Source: an uncultured Clostridia bacterium
GTDB lineage: Bacteria > Bacillota > Clostridia > Oscillospirales > CAG-272
NCBI GenBank assembly: GCA_947631765.1
Contig: CANRMP010000005.1
Span: forward strand, 62,001 to 126,000
Length of the DNA stretch: 64,000 bases
Reading direction: 5' to 3'
Shown here in pieces: positions 26,109-34,991 of the stretch (position 1 is its first letter; each line of letters begins with the position of its first letter). The translations under genes and the position numbers were made by a program. Under the pieces are notes generated by a model. That model worked only from the letters and a program-made list of their open reading frames with translations, did not search any database and was not told the origin of the DNA.

Positions 26109-27353
26109 TTAATACACAAAGTTTCCCGGCAACGTGGTCTCGTGAGAGCTGTTTGCGGGGAGCTTTTTTATGCTCTTCACAGAAAGCGGAAAAATGGTTT
26201 TACTTCCAAACCTTATATTTATATCGTCCGCCGCATCGTCAAAAGCTCTCATTTTGTCAAGCATGGCATAATCGGTGAAAAGATCGGTCTGACAGGCTTG
26301 CCTGTCGCTTATAAGGTTTATGGCGGTTACGGTAAGCGCCCTTACGGGATGCTTCCATGTGTAAAAGCTCTCAAAAAGCCTGTATGCCGCCATAGCCAAA
26401 TCATGCGGGCTTCTTGTGCTGTTTTTTAGACCACATCTTCGGTTTTCATAGCACAGGGAATTGTCCCTTATGCTCAAAGAAACGCCGTTTGCAAGTAAAT
26501 TATGCGCTCGCAGTCTGTGACCTACATCCTGCGCCAGTTCAAGAAGCACACAGCGCACCTCATCCTTTTCGGTAAGGTCGACTTTACAGGTTATGCCGTG
26601 CCCCACGCTTTTCACCGGAAATTCAAAATCCTTGTCCATAACCGGCGCGCTGTCGCGACCGTTGGCGTAGTCCCAAAGAATATTCCCTTTTACGCCGAGT
26701 ATTTTTTCAAGCGTGCCTCGGCTGAGCCTTGCTATATCCCCGATAGTTACAATTCCGCAGCTTTTGAGCTTTTTATAGGTTGAGCGCCCCACAAAAAGCA
26801 GATCGCAGGCGGGCATATCCCACAGCTTGGTCTTAAAATCGGCTCGGCTTATAAGCGTTACCGCATCCGGCTTTTTTAAGTCCGAGCCGAGCTTTGCAAA
26901 GCTCTTGCAAAACGACACCCCGACGCTTACGGTAAGTCCCAATTCCCTTTTTACCCTGTTTCTTATATCGTTTGCAATAGACTCCCCGTCCCCGAAAATT
27001 CTTTCGCTTCCGGTCACGTCAAGCCAACATTCGTCAATGCCGAAGGGCTCGACCTTATCGGTATAGTCGTAATATATATTGCGCACAAGCCTTGAAAACT
27101 CCATATAGCTCTCATAATGAGGGTCGGCAATTATCAGCTCCGGGCAGAGCCTTTTCGCCTCGTTAAAGGGCATTCCCGTCTTTATACCCGCCCTTTTTGC
27201 CTTTTCGGATTTTGCAAGCACTATCCCGTGCCTGTCCTCTATGCTTCCGCATACCGCAAGCGCTTTGCCCGAATATTCCGGATTCAGCACGGTCTCGACA
27301 GAGGCGTAAAAGCTGTTGAGATCGCTGTGAAGTATTATTCTCTCTCTTTCCAT
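26109..27353 (-). CDS. dinB: DNA polymerase IV (Y-family, DinB)
   Basis: This error-prone polymerase copies past lesions. Catalytic carboxylates are in HSDLNSFYASVE and GIDECWLDVTGSERIFG; the thumb/little-finger region includes FVGRSTYKKLKSCGI and the helix-hairpin-helix ILGVKGN. I start at MERERIILHSD (27353, 414 residues), the usual N-terminus, because the track's start would overlap the upstream gene. It is the second gene of an operon whose promoter carries a LexA box. The C-terminus lacks a clear canonical beta-clamp peptide. Confidence 0.93.
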   Translation of the reverse strand: MERERIILHSDLNSFYASVETVLNPEYSGKALAVCGSIEDRHGIVLAKSEKAKRAGIKTGMPFNEAKRLCPELIIADPHYESYMEFSRLVRNIYYDYTDKVEPFGIDECWLDVTGSERIFGDGESIANDIRNRVKRELGLTVSVGVSFCKSFAKLGSDLKKPDAVTLISRADFKTKLWDMPACDLLFVGRSTYKKLKSCGIVTIGDIARLSRGTLEKILGVKGNILWDYANGRDSAPVMDKDFEFPVKSVGHGITCKVDLTEKDEVRCVLLELAQDVGHRLRAHNLLANGVSLSIRDNSLCYENRRCGLKNSTRSPHDLAMAAYRLFESFYTWKHPVRALTVTAINLISDRQACQTDLFTDYAMLDKMRAFDDAADDINIRFGSKTIFPLSVKSIKKLPANSSHETTLPGNFVY

Positions 27354-27373
27354 TTTAAGCTTATCCCAAAAAA

Positions 27374-27622
27374 TTATATTTCTATCACCGAAAACCATTT
27401 TCCGCTTGAGCTTTCGTAGTAAATTTCCTTTATTCTCCCCTCTATCACAACCGTGTATCTAAGCGGCGCAACAGAGGGCACGCCGGCGGGATGTATCTGC
27501 ATTATACCTATAATTCTTGTTATATCAAAACGCTCCCCGTCTTTAAACACCGCCTTCGGAATCACGTTTCCCTCCTGTCTCATAACTGCCAGCACGTCAA
27601 GCGGCACACGACGACTACCCAT
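27374..27622 (-). CDS. Small conserved-looking protein co-transcribed with dinB
   Basis: The 82-residue protein (MGSRRVPLDVLAVMRQEGNVIPKA...) begins after GAGGGAGA and ends 20 nt before the dinB start. It has no signal or membrane segment. The sequence reads as one small beta-rich domain (PLRYTVVIEGRIKEIYYESS). Its place between an SOS promoter and dinB suggests a role linked to DNA damage or polymerase IV, comparable in position only to the YolD-like partners of other Bacillota. I do not recognise the family. Confidence 0.7.
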   Translation of the reverse strand: MGSRRVPLDVLAVMRQEGNVIPKAVFKDGERFDITRIIGIMQIHPAGVPSVAPLRYTVVIEGRIKEIYYESSSGKWFSVIEI

Positions 27623-27707
27623 AAAGTCTCCCTCTCATTCTGCCCGAAATACAACCGGAACTTTTTTTAATACCGTTTTATATACGGCATGTGCAGTCTG
27701 CGTTTAT

Positions 27708-27736
27708 ATTATAAAGCACGAACATTTGTTCGTCAA
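27708..27736 (-). promoter_or_regulatory. Promoter of dinB operon
   Basis: Minus-strand TTGACG (27731-27736), 17-nt spacer, TATAAT (27708-27713). The LexA box at 27719-27732 fills the spacer and touches the -35 box, so bound repressor would block polymerase. Confidence 0.8.
27719..27732. promoter_or_regulatory. LexA (SOS) box
   Basis: CGAACATTTGTTCG matches the Gram-positive LexA/DinR operator CGAAC-N4-GTTCG, with a near-perfect palindrome. It lies inside the promoter of the dinB operon and also about 80 nt upstream of the divergent pepC promoter. Confidence 0.88.
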
Positions 27737-27797
27737 TGCTTTTTGAAAAAGTTAATACAAAATCGTACAAAATAATACACTTTATTTTATATTGGTC

Positions 27798-27826
27798 TTG
27801 ACTAAAGCGCAAAAAAGGAATATAAT
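27798..27826 (+). promoter_or_regulatory. Promoter of pepC
   Basis: TTGACT (27798-27803), 17-nt spacer, TATAAT (27821-27826), about 40 nt upstream of the ATG. Confidence 0.8.
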
Positions 27827-27864
27827 AAAGACAGAAAAAGGTTATTTTGAAAGGAAAAGATACC

Positions 27865-29199
27865 ATGAAAAATGCAACGCCGATAACAAAAGAAGCGCTG
27901 GAAAGCTACAGCGAAAGCTACCTGTGCGACCTTAAAAAGCAAGCCATGACGCACGTATTTTCAAAGGTTGCGCTAAACGACCTCGCCTTTGACCCCGTCG
28001 CCGCAAAGAAAATGCAGTTCAAGTTTTCAATCGACCACAAAACGATGTCCGCCACAAACCAAAAGGGCACCGGACGCTGTTGGCTCTTTGCCGCCACAAA
28101 TGTGCTTCGTGAGATCATTGCCAAGAAGAAAAACATAGACAATTTCGAGCTTTCTCAGTCCTACCTTGCATTCTGGGACAAATTCGAAAGAATTAATTAT
28201 TTTCTTGAAAGCGTGATTGACACCGCCTCCCTTCCCGACGGCGACAGAACGGTTGATTTTATAGTCGGGAGCGCCATAGGAGACGGCGGACAGTGGGATA
28301 TGTTCGTAAATATCGTCAACAAGTACGGAATCGTTCCCAAGGACGCCATGCCCGAAACCTTCCAGTCGTCCGCAACAGGCTCTCTCAATGACTACATAAA
28401 CAAGTATCTAAAGAAAAAGGCATATGAAATAAGACACGCCTATGCCGCAGGGGACCTTAAGAAAATCGAGGAAATAAAAAAAGAAGCGCTGAATTCCTGC
28501 TTCTCGTTTATGTGCGAATGTTACACCCTGCCGCCCAAAGAATTTGACTTTGAATATGTTACCAAGGACGGCAAATATCAGATAGAAAAGGGATATACCC
28601 CGCTCACCTTCCGCGATGAGATGATAGGCGATATGCTTGGTGACTACGTCAGCATTATTAACGCTCCCACAAAGGATAAGCCGTACAACAAAACCTACAC
28701 CGTGTCGTATCTCAACAACATAATAGGCGCTCCAAGCATAGTCTACCTTAACCTTGAAATCGAGGAGTTCAAGAGCATCGTCCTACAGCAGCTGAAGGAC
28801 GGCGAGCTTGTCTGGTTCGGCTCGGATTGCGGCAAATTCGGAGACGGCTCAAGGCGCGCTTGGGATGACAATCAGTACGACTATTCCCTGCTGACCGGTC
28901 TTGACTTCAAGATGACAAAGGAGCAAATGCTTGACTATCACGTCTCGCAGATGAATCACGCAATGGTCATAACCGGAGTAAATCTTGACGGTGACAAGCC
29001 TAACCGCTGGAAAATCGAAAATTCTTGGGGCAGTGACGGAGTCAACGGCGGCTATCATATGGCGTCAGACTCCTGGTTTGACCTGTACGTCTATCAGGCG
29101 GTTGTCCATAAAAAGTACCTTGGCGACAAGGTTAAGCTTCTTGAAGAAACGCCCACAGTTCTCCTGCCTTGGGACCCTATGGGCAGTCTTGCAGACTAA
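27865..29199 (+). CDS. pepC: Aminopeptidase C (bleomycin-hydrolase family, C1B)
   Basis: This cytosolic papain-fold aminopeptidase forms hexamers and trims N-terminal residues from peptides. The catalytic Gln/Cys are in NQKGTGRCWLFAATN, His in MNHAMVITGV and Asn in ENSWGSDG. I start at ATG 27865 (MKNATPITKEAL), after GAAAGGAAAAG, rather than the upstream TTG; length 444 is typical. A very strong terminator follows. It may process peptides imported by Opp-type systems, but no genetic link is seen. Confidence 0.95.
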   Translation: MKNATPITKEALESYSESYLCDLKKQAMTHVFSKVALNDLAFDPVAAKKMQFKFSIDHKTMSATNQKGTGRCWLFAATNVLREIIAKKKNIDNFELSQSYLAFWDKFERINYFLESVIDTASLPDGDRTVDFIVGSAIGDGGQWDMFVNIVNKYGIVPKDAMPETFQSSATGSLNDYINKYLKKKAYEIRHAYAAGDLKKIEEIKKEALNSCFSFMCECYTLPPKEFDFEYVTKDGKYQIEKGYTPLTFRDEMIGDMLGDYVSIINAPTKDKPYNKTYTVSYLNNIIGAPSIVYLNLEIEEFKSIVLQQLKDGELVWFGSDCGKFGDGSRRAWDDNQYDYSLLTGLDFKMTKEQMLDYHVSQMNHAMVITGVNLDGDKPNRWKIENSWGSDGVNGGYHMASDSWFDLYVYQAVVHKKYLGDKVKLLEETPTVLLPWDPMGSLAD

Positions 29200-29238
29200 G
29201 TACGCATAAACGCGTGCGGCTTTGCCCGCTTTAATACT

Positions 29239-29286
29239 AAAAAACAGCTAAAACCCTTGAATAATCAAGGGTTTTAGCTGTTTTTT
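29239..29286. terminator. Perfect 22-bp bidirectional terminator
   Basis: AAAAAACAGCTAAAACCCTTGA (29239-29260) pairs fully with 29265-29286, loop ATAA. T-runs occur on both strands; it serves pepC and the hydrogenase operon. Confidence 0.9.
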
Positions 29287-29344
29287 GGCAAAAGTCAAAT
29301 TGCTGCCGTTATTGCAGGTACATTTGAAATTGCGCTTTTATTTT

Positions 29345-31099
29345 TTATTTTACTATGCTGTTTATCTTTCTCTTTACATATGTGGTGTGGAGAAGCTCGT
29401 GAGCAAGATGGCTGCCCGGCTTTCCTAAATATTCTTTGTAAAGAGTCTGAATTTCTGGGTTCTCATGAGACTTTCTTATCTTCATGCCCTTGTCAAGCGT
29501 ATAGAGAGCCTTGGCGCGCTCTGCGCGAATATCAACATTATTTCTGATATTGGCGTGCACCTGAGGCTGTCCGCCGCCGTTAACGCATCCGCCGGGGCAT
29601 CCCATAATTTCAATAAAGTGATAGTCAGCCTCGCCGTTCTTGACCTTGGTGAGAAGCTCGCAGGCGTTCTTAAGTCCCGAAGCGACTGCCACCTTAACAT
29701 CCATACCGGCTACATTATATGTTGCCTCCTTGATACCCTCGGTTCCTCTGACCTCGGTGAAGTCCACACTCTCAAGCTCCTTGCCCGTAAGTGTTTCAAC
29801 TGCGGTACGAAGAGCGGCTTCCATAACTCCGCCCGTTGCGCCGAAAATAACTGCGGCGCCTGTCGACTCGCCGAGCGGGTGATCAAAGCCCTCATCGGGA
29901 AGGGTATTAAAGGTGATGCCGGCGCGCTTAATCATACGCGCAAGCTCTCTTGTGGTGAGTGAGTAGTCAACGTCGGGATATCCCGCGCCGTTCTCATCGT
30001 CTCTGCCTATCTCAAATTTCTTTGCGGTACAGGGCATGACGGACACCACGACGATATTTTTGGGGTCAAGTCCCATCTTCTTTGCAAAGTATGACTTTGT
30101 AATTGCTCCGAACATCTGAGCGGGAGACTTGCAGGAAGAGAGGTTCTCTGTCATTTCGGGGAAATAATGCTCGCAGTACTTAATCCAGCCGGGTGAGCAG
30201 GATGTGATCATCGGAAGCTTGCCGCCGTTCTTTACGCGCTCGACAAATTCGTTTGCCTCCTCCATAATGGTGAGGTCTGCGCCAAAGTCGGTGTCAAACA
30301 CCTTGTCAAAGCCGAGTCTGCGAAGGGCAGCCGCCATTTTGCCTTCAACGGGCGTACCCATAGGATATCCGAATTCCTCGCCGAGTGCGGCTCTTACCGC
30401 GGGAGCGGTCTGAACTACAACATACTTTTCGGGGTCGGCTATTGCCGCCTGTACGTCATTTATAGCTTCCTTTTCGTAAATTGCGCCGGTCGGGCAGACA
30501 GCAATGCACTGTCCGCAGCTTACGCATGAGGTCTCGCCGAGTCCGACCTCAAAGGCTGAGCACATCTGTGTTTTGAATCCGCGGTTATTTGCGCCTATAA
30601 CGCCGACTCCCTGTATGTTTTCACATACTGCCGAGCATCTGCGGCAGAGAATACACTTGCTGTTGTCTCTTATCATATGAACTGCGGAGTAGTCTATTGT
30701 GGTTTCAGTCTTTGCGCCGTCATAAACGCCGGCGTCCTCGATTCCGTATACCTTGCTCAGCTCCTGGAGCTCGCAGTTTCCGCTTCTCACGCAGGACAGG
30801 CAGGAACGGTTGTGGTTGGAAAGGAGCAGCTCAAGCGTTTTCTTTCTTGCGCTTACAACCCTTGGAGTATTTGTGAAAATCTCCATATCGGGCGCTATCG
30901 GATAAACGCAGGCAGCCACAAGCGAGCGAGCTCTTGCGACCTCGACAACGCACATACGGCACGCGCCTATTTCGTTTATGCCTTTGAGAAAACAGAGAGT
31001 GGGTATCTGAATTCCCGCAAGCTTACAAGCCTCAAGAATGGTTGAGCCTGCCGGCGCCTGTACGGGAACACCGTTTATTTTTATATTAACTAATTCCAT
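29345..31099 (-). CDS. hydA: NADH/ferredoxin-linked [FeFe] hydrogenase catalytic subunit (HydA)
   Basis: This subunit carries the H-cluster of the soluble electron-bifurcating/confurcating HydABC enzyme that makes H2 from NADH and reduced ferredoxin. Domains: plant-type [2Fe-2S] (Cys 36, 47, 50, 64), a His/Cys cluster site (HNRSCLSCVRSGNC), two [4Fe-4S] sites (149-202) and the H-cluster domain. H-cluster motifs are TSCSPGW (299-305), MPCTAK (355-360) and a late GCPGGCVNGGGQP. The first motif has Ser where the classical TSCCP has a second Cys. The small-subunit region is fused at the C-terminus. It is the last gene of the locus, 17 nt after hydB. Confidence 0.95.
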   Translation of the reverse strand: MELVNIKINGVPVQAPAGSTILEACKLAGIQIPTLCFLKGINEIGACRMCVVEVARARSLVAACVYPIAPDMEIFTNTPRVVSARKKTLELLLSNHNRSCLSCVRSGNCELQELSKVYGIEDAGVYDGAKTETTIDYSAVHMIRDNSKCILCRRCSAVCENIQGVGVIGANNRGFKTQMCSAFEVGLGETSCVSCGQCIAVCPTGAIYEKEAINDVQAAIADPEKYVVVQTAPAVRAALGEEFGYPMGTPVEGKMAAALRRLGFDKVFDTDFGADLTIMEEANEFVERVKNGGKLPMITSCSPGWIKYCEHYFPEMTENLSSCKSPAQMFGAITKSYFAKKMGLDPKNIVVVSVMPCTAKKFEIGRDDENGAGYPDVDYSLTTRELARMIKRAGITFNTLPDEGFDHPLGESTGAAVIFGATGGVMEAALRTAVETLTGKELESVDFTEVRGTEGIKEATYNVAGMDVKVAVASGLKNACELLTKVKNGEADYHFIEIMGCPGGCVNGGGQPQVHANIRNNVDIRAERAKALYTLDKGMKIRKSHENPEIQTLYKEYLGKPGSHLAHELLHTTYVKRKINSIVK

Positions 31100-31116
31100 T
31101 TTACATTTCCCCCTGA

Positions 31117-32928
31117 TTACTGTTTAGAAATTGCTTTGAACTTGCAGTTGCTCATACATACGCCGCACTTCACGCACTTTGAGGTGTCGATGGTGACGGG
31201 AGCAAGCTTCTTGCCCGCAGGTACCTCGGGAAGACGGCTGATAGCGCCGACCGGGCAGTTCTTCATGCATATGCCGCAGCCGATACACTTGTCTGTGTCA
31301 ACCTTGTAGGAAAGCAGAGCCTTGCACACGCCTGCCACGCACTTTTTGTCGACAATGTGAGCCACATACTCGTCTCTGAAGAACTTGAGAGTTGAGAGAA
31401 CGGGATTGGGCGCCGTCTGACCGAGACCGCAAAGAGCGTTGTCCTTTATGTAGTAGCAAAGCTCTTCAAGTCTTGTAAGGTCGTCCATTGTTGCCTTGCC
31501 CTCTGTGATTTTATTGAGGATCTCGAGCATTCTGCGTATACCTATACGACAGGGAGTACACTTACCGCAGGACTCGTCAACGGTAAACTGAAGGAAGAAC
31601 TTTGCGATATCGACCATACAGTCGGTCTCGTCAAGCACTATCATACCGCCCGAACCCATCATACATCCGATAGCAGTCAGGTTGTCATAGTCGATTTCGA
31701 CGTCAAAGTGAGACGCGGGGATACATCCGCCCGAGGGTCCGCCGGTTTGAGCCGCCTTGAACTTCTTGCCGCCGGGAATACCGCCGCCGATTTCCTCAAC
31801 GACCTCACGAAGCGTGGTTCCCATAGGAACCTCCACAAGTCCGGTGTTCTTTATCTTGCCTCCGAGAGCAAATACCTTGGTTCCCGCGGAACGGGGAGTT
31901 CCCATGGATTTAAACCAGTCTGCACCCTTTAATATGATCTGGCAAACATTTGCCCATGTTTCGACATTGTTGATAATTGTGGGCTTGCCGAAAAGACCCT
32001 TGACCGCAGGAAAGGGAGGACGGGGTCTCGGCTCGCCTCTCTTACCTTCGATAGAGGTGAGAAGCGCCGTTTCCTCTCCGCAGACGAACGCGCCGGCCCC
32101 GAGACGGAGCTTGACGTCAAAATTAAATCCGGTTCCGAAAATATCGTTTCCGAGAAGTCCGTATTCGTGCGCCTGCCCAATGGCGATTTCAAGGCGCTTG
32201 ACGGCGATAGGATACTCCGCTCTTACATATATGTAGCCCTGGTCGGCGCCGATAGCGTATCCGGCAATTGCCATTGCCTCAAGCACTGCGTGCGGGTCGC
32301 CCTCAAGCACCGAACGGTCCATGAACGCGCCGGGGTCGCCCTCGTCGGCGTTACAGACGACGTACTTTTGTCCTGCCGGCTGAGCGGCTGCGAATTTCCA
32401 CTTGGTACCCGTGGGGAAGCCTCCGCCTCCTCTTCCGCGAAGTCCGGAAGCGGATATAACGTCGATAACCTCCTCTGGAGTCATCTCGGTAAGCACCTTG
32501 CCGAGCGCCTGATAACCGTCTGTTGCAATATATTCCTCGATGTTTTCAGGGTTGATAACTCCGCAGTTGCGCAGAGCGATTCTGTGCTGTTTTTTGTAGA
32601 ATGTGGTTTCTGCAAGGGATACGGGCTGAACATCCTTGCTTTCATCTTCCTTGTGAACAAGACGCTCAACGACGCGCCCCTTGAGAAGATGCTCGCTGAC
32701 AATCTCCTTCACGTCATCAAGAGTAACTCTTGAATAGAAGGTGCCCTCGGGATATATGATCATAATGGGACCGCTGGCGCAAAGTCCGAAGCATCCGGTC
32801 TGAACCATTTTGACCTCATCCGCAAGTCCTGCCGCCTCGATTTCCTTTTCCATTGCTTCGCGGATCTTTACACTTCCGGAGGAAGTACAACCGGTACCGC
32901 CGCAAATCAGTACATGTGTTCGAACCAT
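31117..32928 (-). CDS. hydB: Bifurcating hydrogenase NADH-binding subunit (HydB, NuoF-like)
   Basis: The 603-residue subunit binds NADH and FMN. The N-terminal thioredoxin-like [2Fe-2S] domain includes CGGTGCTSSG and QTGCFGLCASGP. The NuoF core has GLRGRGGGGFPTGTKW, NADEGDPGAFMDR and GAYVCGEETALL-like sequence (GAFVCGEETALL). A [4Fe-4S] site ESCGKCTPCRIG and two C-terminal ferredoxin-type clusters (CIGCGICMKNCP, CVKCGVCMSNC) complete it. This layout is that of HydB/HndC rather than plain complex I NuoF. It lies between the small [2Fe-2S] gene and hydA in one operon. Confidence 0.96.
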   Translation of the reverse strand: MVRTHVLICGGTGCTSSGSVKIREAMEKEIEAAGLADEVKMVQTGCFGLCASGPIMIIYPEGTFYSRVTLDDVKEIVSEHLLKGRVVERLVHKEDESKDVQPVSLAETTFYKKQHRIALRNCGVINPENIEEYIATDGYQALGKVLTEMTPEEVIDVISASGLRGRGGGGFPTGTKWKFAAAQPAGQKYVVCNADEGDPGAFMDRSVLEGDPHAVLEAMAIAGYAIGADQGYIYVRAEYPIAVKRLEIAIGQAHEYGLLGNDIFGTGFNFDVKLRLGAGAFVCGEETALLTSIEGKRGEPRPRPPFPAVKGLFGKPTIINNVETWANVCQIILKGADWFKSMGTPRSAGTKVFALGGKIKNTGLVEVPMGTTLREVVEEIGGGIPGGKKFKAAQTGGPSGGCIPASHFDVEIDYDNLTAIGCMMGSGGMIVLDETDCMVDIAKFFLQFTVDESCGKCTPCRIGIRRMLEILNKITEGKATMDDLTRLEELCYYIKDNALCGLGQTAPNPVLSTLKFFRDEYVAHIVDKKCVAGVCKALLSYKVDTDKCIGCGICMKNCPVGAISRLPEVPAGKKLAPVTIDTSKCVKCGVCMSNCKFKAISKQ

Positions 32929-32942
32929 TTAAAGTTTCCTCC

Positions 32943-33305
32943 TCAAATATTAATGGTGTATTCTGTTACAGGCTTGCCGCCCTTGATATGCTTTTCCATG
33001 ACCTCTTTTGCCTTTTCGGAGGTCATTTTAACATAAGTGACCTTTTCCTCGCCCGCCTTGTAGACTTCGACAACGGGTTCATATTGGCATATTCCTATGC
33101 ATCCTGTCTGCGTTACGGTAACCTCGCCTGTAAGTCCCGCGTTGTTGACCTCTTCGACAAAAGTGTTGAGGACCGGACGTGCTCCTGCGGCAATGCCGCA
33201 GGTTGCCATTCCGACGACAATCCTTATGTCGTTTGAACCTTCGCGCAGTGCAACTCTGCCTTTCATGCGGTCTCTTATTGCCGCAAGCTCTTCAAGTGTT
33301 TTCAT
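32943..33305 (-). CDS. Thioredoxin-like [2Fe-2S] ferredoxin subunit
   Basis: The 120-residue protein shows the thioredoxin-fold ferredoxin pattern: VGMATCGIAAGARPVLNTFVEE, then TQTGCIGICQYEP, four cysteines in all for one [2Fe-2S] cluster. Homologues sit beside hydB in many Clostridia and resemble the N-terminal domain of HydB and the C-terminal half of NuoE. It is probably an electron carrier or accessory subunit of the hydrogenase. It ends 14 nt before hydB. Confidence 0.88.
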   Translation of the reverse strand: MKTLEELAAIRDRMKGRVALREGSNDIRIVVGMATCGIAAGARPVLNTFVEEVNNAGLTGEVTVTQTGCIGICQYEPVVEVYKAGEEKVTYVKMTSEKAKEVMEKHIKGGKPVTEYTINI

Positions 33306-33372
33306 GTGGTTTGTTCTCCCTTCATGATATGTTTTGTTTTTTGTTTTATATTAAATTTTTATTTTGACAACT

Positions 33373-33921
33373 TTATTGCTGTTTATAGCCCTCTTCAAGA
33401 AAATCCCGAAGCCAAGCTATCACCTCGGGCGTGCCAAGAGGCAGGTCGCCGAGCATTTCGCGCATTTCTTTTGTGGAAAACTCCACTGTTTCTTTGTTTT
33501 TTATTTCGTGAGTGAAAATGTAGTCAACATTATCCGCACCCTGAACGAGCACGCACAGGGTCCCGACAATGTCACCAAGAGGAATATAATCTATGCTGTC
33601 CTTTCTAAAAAGCGCTCTGACAAAGGTACCGTGGTCCTCTCCTTTTCCCTCCTCCGTGGAGGTTATCTCAAGGCTTCCTCCGGTCTGCTCAGCCTCCATT
33701 TTGAGAAGCGGCAGTCCGAGCCCCACCTTTCGGGTAGTCCTTGTAGTTGTAAAAGGGTCGGTAACTCTCGAAAGAAATTCTTCGGACATTCCGCACCCGT
33801 CGTCCTTAACGGAAAATTCGAGAACAGAATCGTCCTCCTTAATGGAAATTTCAATGTTTTTTGCTCTTGCTTTTACCGAATTTTGAGCAATATCAAGAAT
33901 ATTCAGCGACAGTTCCTTCAT
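33373..33921 (-). CDS. Histidine-kinase-type ATPase domain protein
   Basis: The 182-residue protein carries a GHKL ATP-binding domain: N-box LNILDIAQNSVKARA, G1 DDGCGM, a TDPFTTT segment and G2 VGLGLPLLK. No phospho-accepting His domain is present, so it is not a classical sensor kinase; a regulatory kinase or switch role is likely. Its ATG overlaps the PHP-gene stop (ATGA), indicating translational coupling. Same-family genes accompany hydrogenase loci in other Clostridia. Confidence 0.88.
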   Translation of the reverse strand: MKELSLNILDIAQNSVKARAKNIEISIKEDDSVLEFSVKDDGCGMSEEFLSRVTDPFTTTRTTRKVGLGLPLLKMEAEQTGGSLEITSTEEGKGEDHGTFVRALFRKDSIDYIPLGDIVGTLCVLVQGADNVDYIFTHEIKNKETVEFSTKEMREMLGDLPLGTPEVIAWLRDFLEEGYKQQ

Positions 33922-34664
33922 TTTTTCGGCGTATCCTTTCCCGAAAGCTTTTCGATAAGCCTTTTTCTGATAAGAGCCGAGCTGTAAGGCTCGTCATCAA
34001 GCATGATAAAGTTCTCGGCTTCATTGATATCCCACAGATAGTGAGCGTCGGAATCGGTCAAAATCAGCTTATCTTCAAGCCCGTACAGCTTTGTATAGCT
34101 TTCGATATTCGAGCTTTTGTTAAACTCCACACAGGTGAAATTGCAGTCGGGCGGCACACAGCCGAGCGCCGATATAATGCCGTTTTCTTCCCTGTCGATA
34201 TGCGCGGGAAATACCGCCGCTTTGTATTCTCTTGCAAGCGATATCGCATCCTCCATACTAAGGTCGGAAGCGTTCAGCAGAAGATTTTCTTCAATCGCTG
34301 TCACCTCGTCGTTTGCATTCATGACAAGCTGGTCGCCGAATATCTCGCTTTTGTTTTTGTATAGTATCCTGTGCTTTTTGTATTCCCTGCCGAACGCCAT
34401 GGCATCTTCAAGGCTTTCAAAAAGACAGACAACATGAACGTCCTCGGCAGTGGTAAGCTCCATTCCGGCAATTGCGACAAGCCCGTATTTTTTGCACGCC
34501 TCAAAGAAGGCGGGGCAGTTGTCGGTGCTGTTGTGGTCGGTAAGCGCCACTATGTTAAGACCGTTAAGAGACGCCATGCCCGCTATGCTGTTTGGGGTCA
34601 TATCGTTGTCGGCGCACGGGGAAAGACAGGAATGGAGGTGCAGGTCATAATAATACTTGTTCAT
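33918..34664 (-). CDS. PHP-domain phosphoesterase
   Basis: The chosen ATG 34664 (MNKYYYDLHLHSCLSPCAD) overlaps the upstream stop by ATGA and gives 248 residues. Metal-binding motifs of the PHP family are LHLHS, ALTDHNS, a central FPAHIDRE and a late DSDAH. PHP proteins hydrolyse phosphoesters such as nucleotides or histidinol phosphate. In hydrogenase loci the substrate is unknown; I infer a regulatory or signal-turnover role from its position between a DRTGG gene and an ATPase gene. Confidence 0.9.
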   Translation of the reverse strand: MNKYYYDLHLHSCLSPCADNDMTPNSIAGMASLNGLNIVALTDHNSTDNCPAFFEACKKYGLVAIAGMELTTAEDVHVVCLFESLEDAMAFGREYKKHRILYKNKSEIFGDQLVMNANDEVTAIEENLLLNASDLSMEDAISLAREYKAAVFPAHIDREENGIISALGCVPPDCNFTCVEFNKSSNIESYTKLYGLEDKLILTDSDAHYLWDINEAENFIMLDDEPYSSALIRKRLIEKLSGKDTPKK

Positions 34665-34987
34665 ATGACCTTGCCAAGCTCGATGCAAAACTCATAAACA
34701 GGTTTACTTGTTCTAAACAGATTCACGGATTTTGCCCTTGCGGTATTTATGACCTCATCGGTAATCTCACTGTTTTCGCATATCACCACCGCAGACATTC
34801 CCACAAGAGTTGCCACAGCCACAACATTGACGTTTGTCATTATTGTGACAAGCACACAGCCCTCGGTGGCTCTGCCCATGACCCAGCTCAGCAGATCTCC
34901 CGCATATGCGCCCTCGATTTCAAGCTCAGGACAGGGCATTGACAAAACTTCAAGTCCCATAGTGTCTTTTAACTGCACAGCCGTCAT
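34661..34987 (-). CDS. DRTGG-domain protein (second copy)
   Basis: Starting at ATG 34987 (MTAVQLKDTMGLEVLS), after GAAAGGCGG, the protein has 108 residues. GAYAGDLLSWVMGRATEGCVLVTIMTNVNVVAVATLVGMSAVVICEN follows the DRTGG domain, a small fold seen in phosphotransacetylase-like and CBS-linked proteins and associated with ligand sensing. The start lies five bases after the stop of the sensory hydrogenase. The listed longer ORF extends into that gene and is not supported. Confidence 0.88.
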   Translation of the reverse strand: MTAVQLKDTMGLEVLSMPCPELEIEGAYAGDLLSWVMGRATEGCVLVTIMTNVNVVAVATLVGMSAVVICENSEITDEVINTARAKSVNLFRTSKPVYEFCIELGKVI

Positions 34988-34991
34988 AAAG

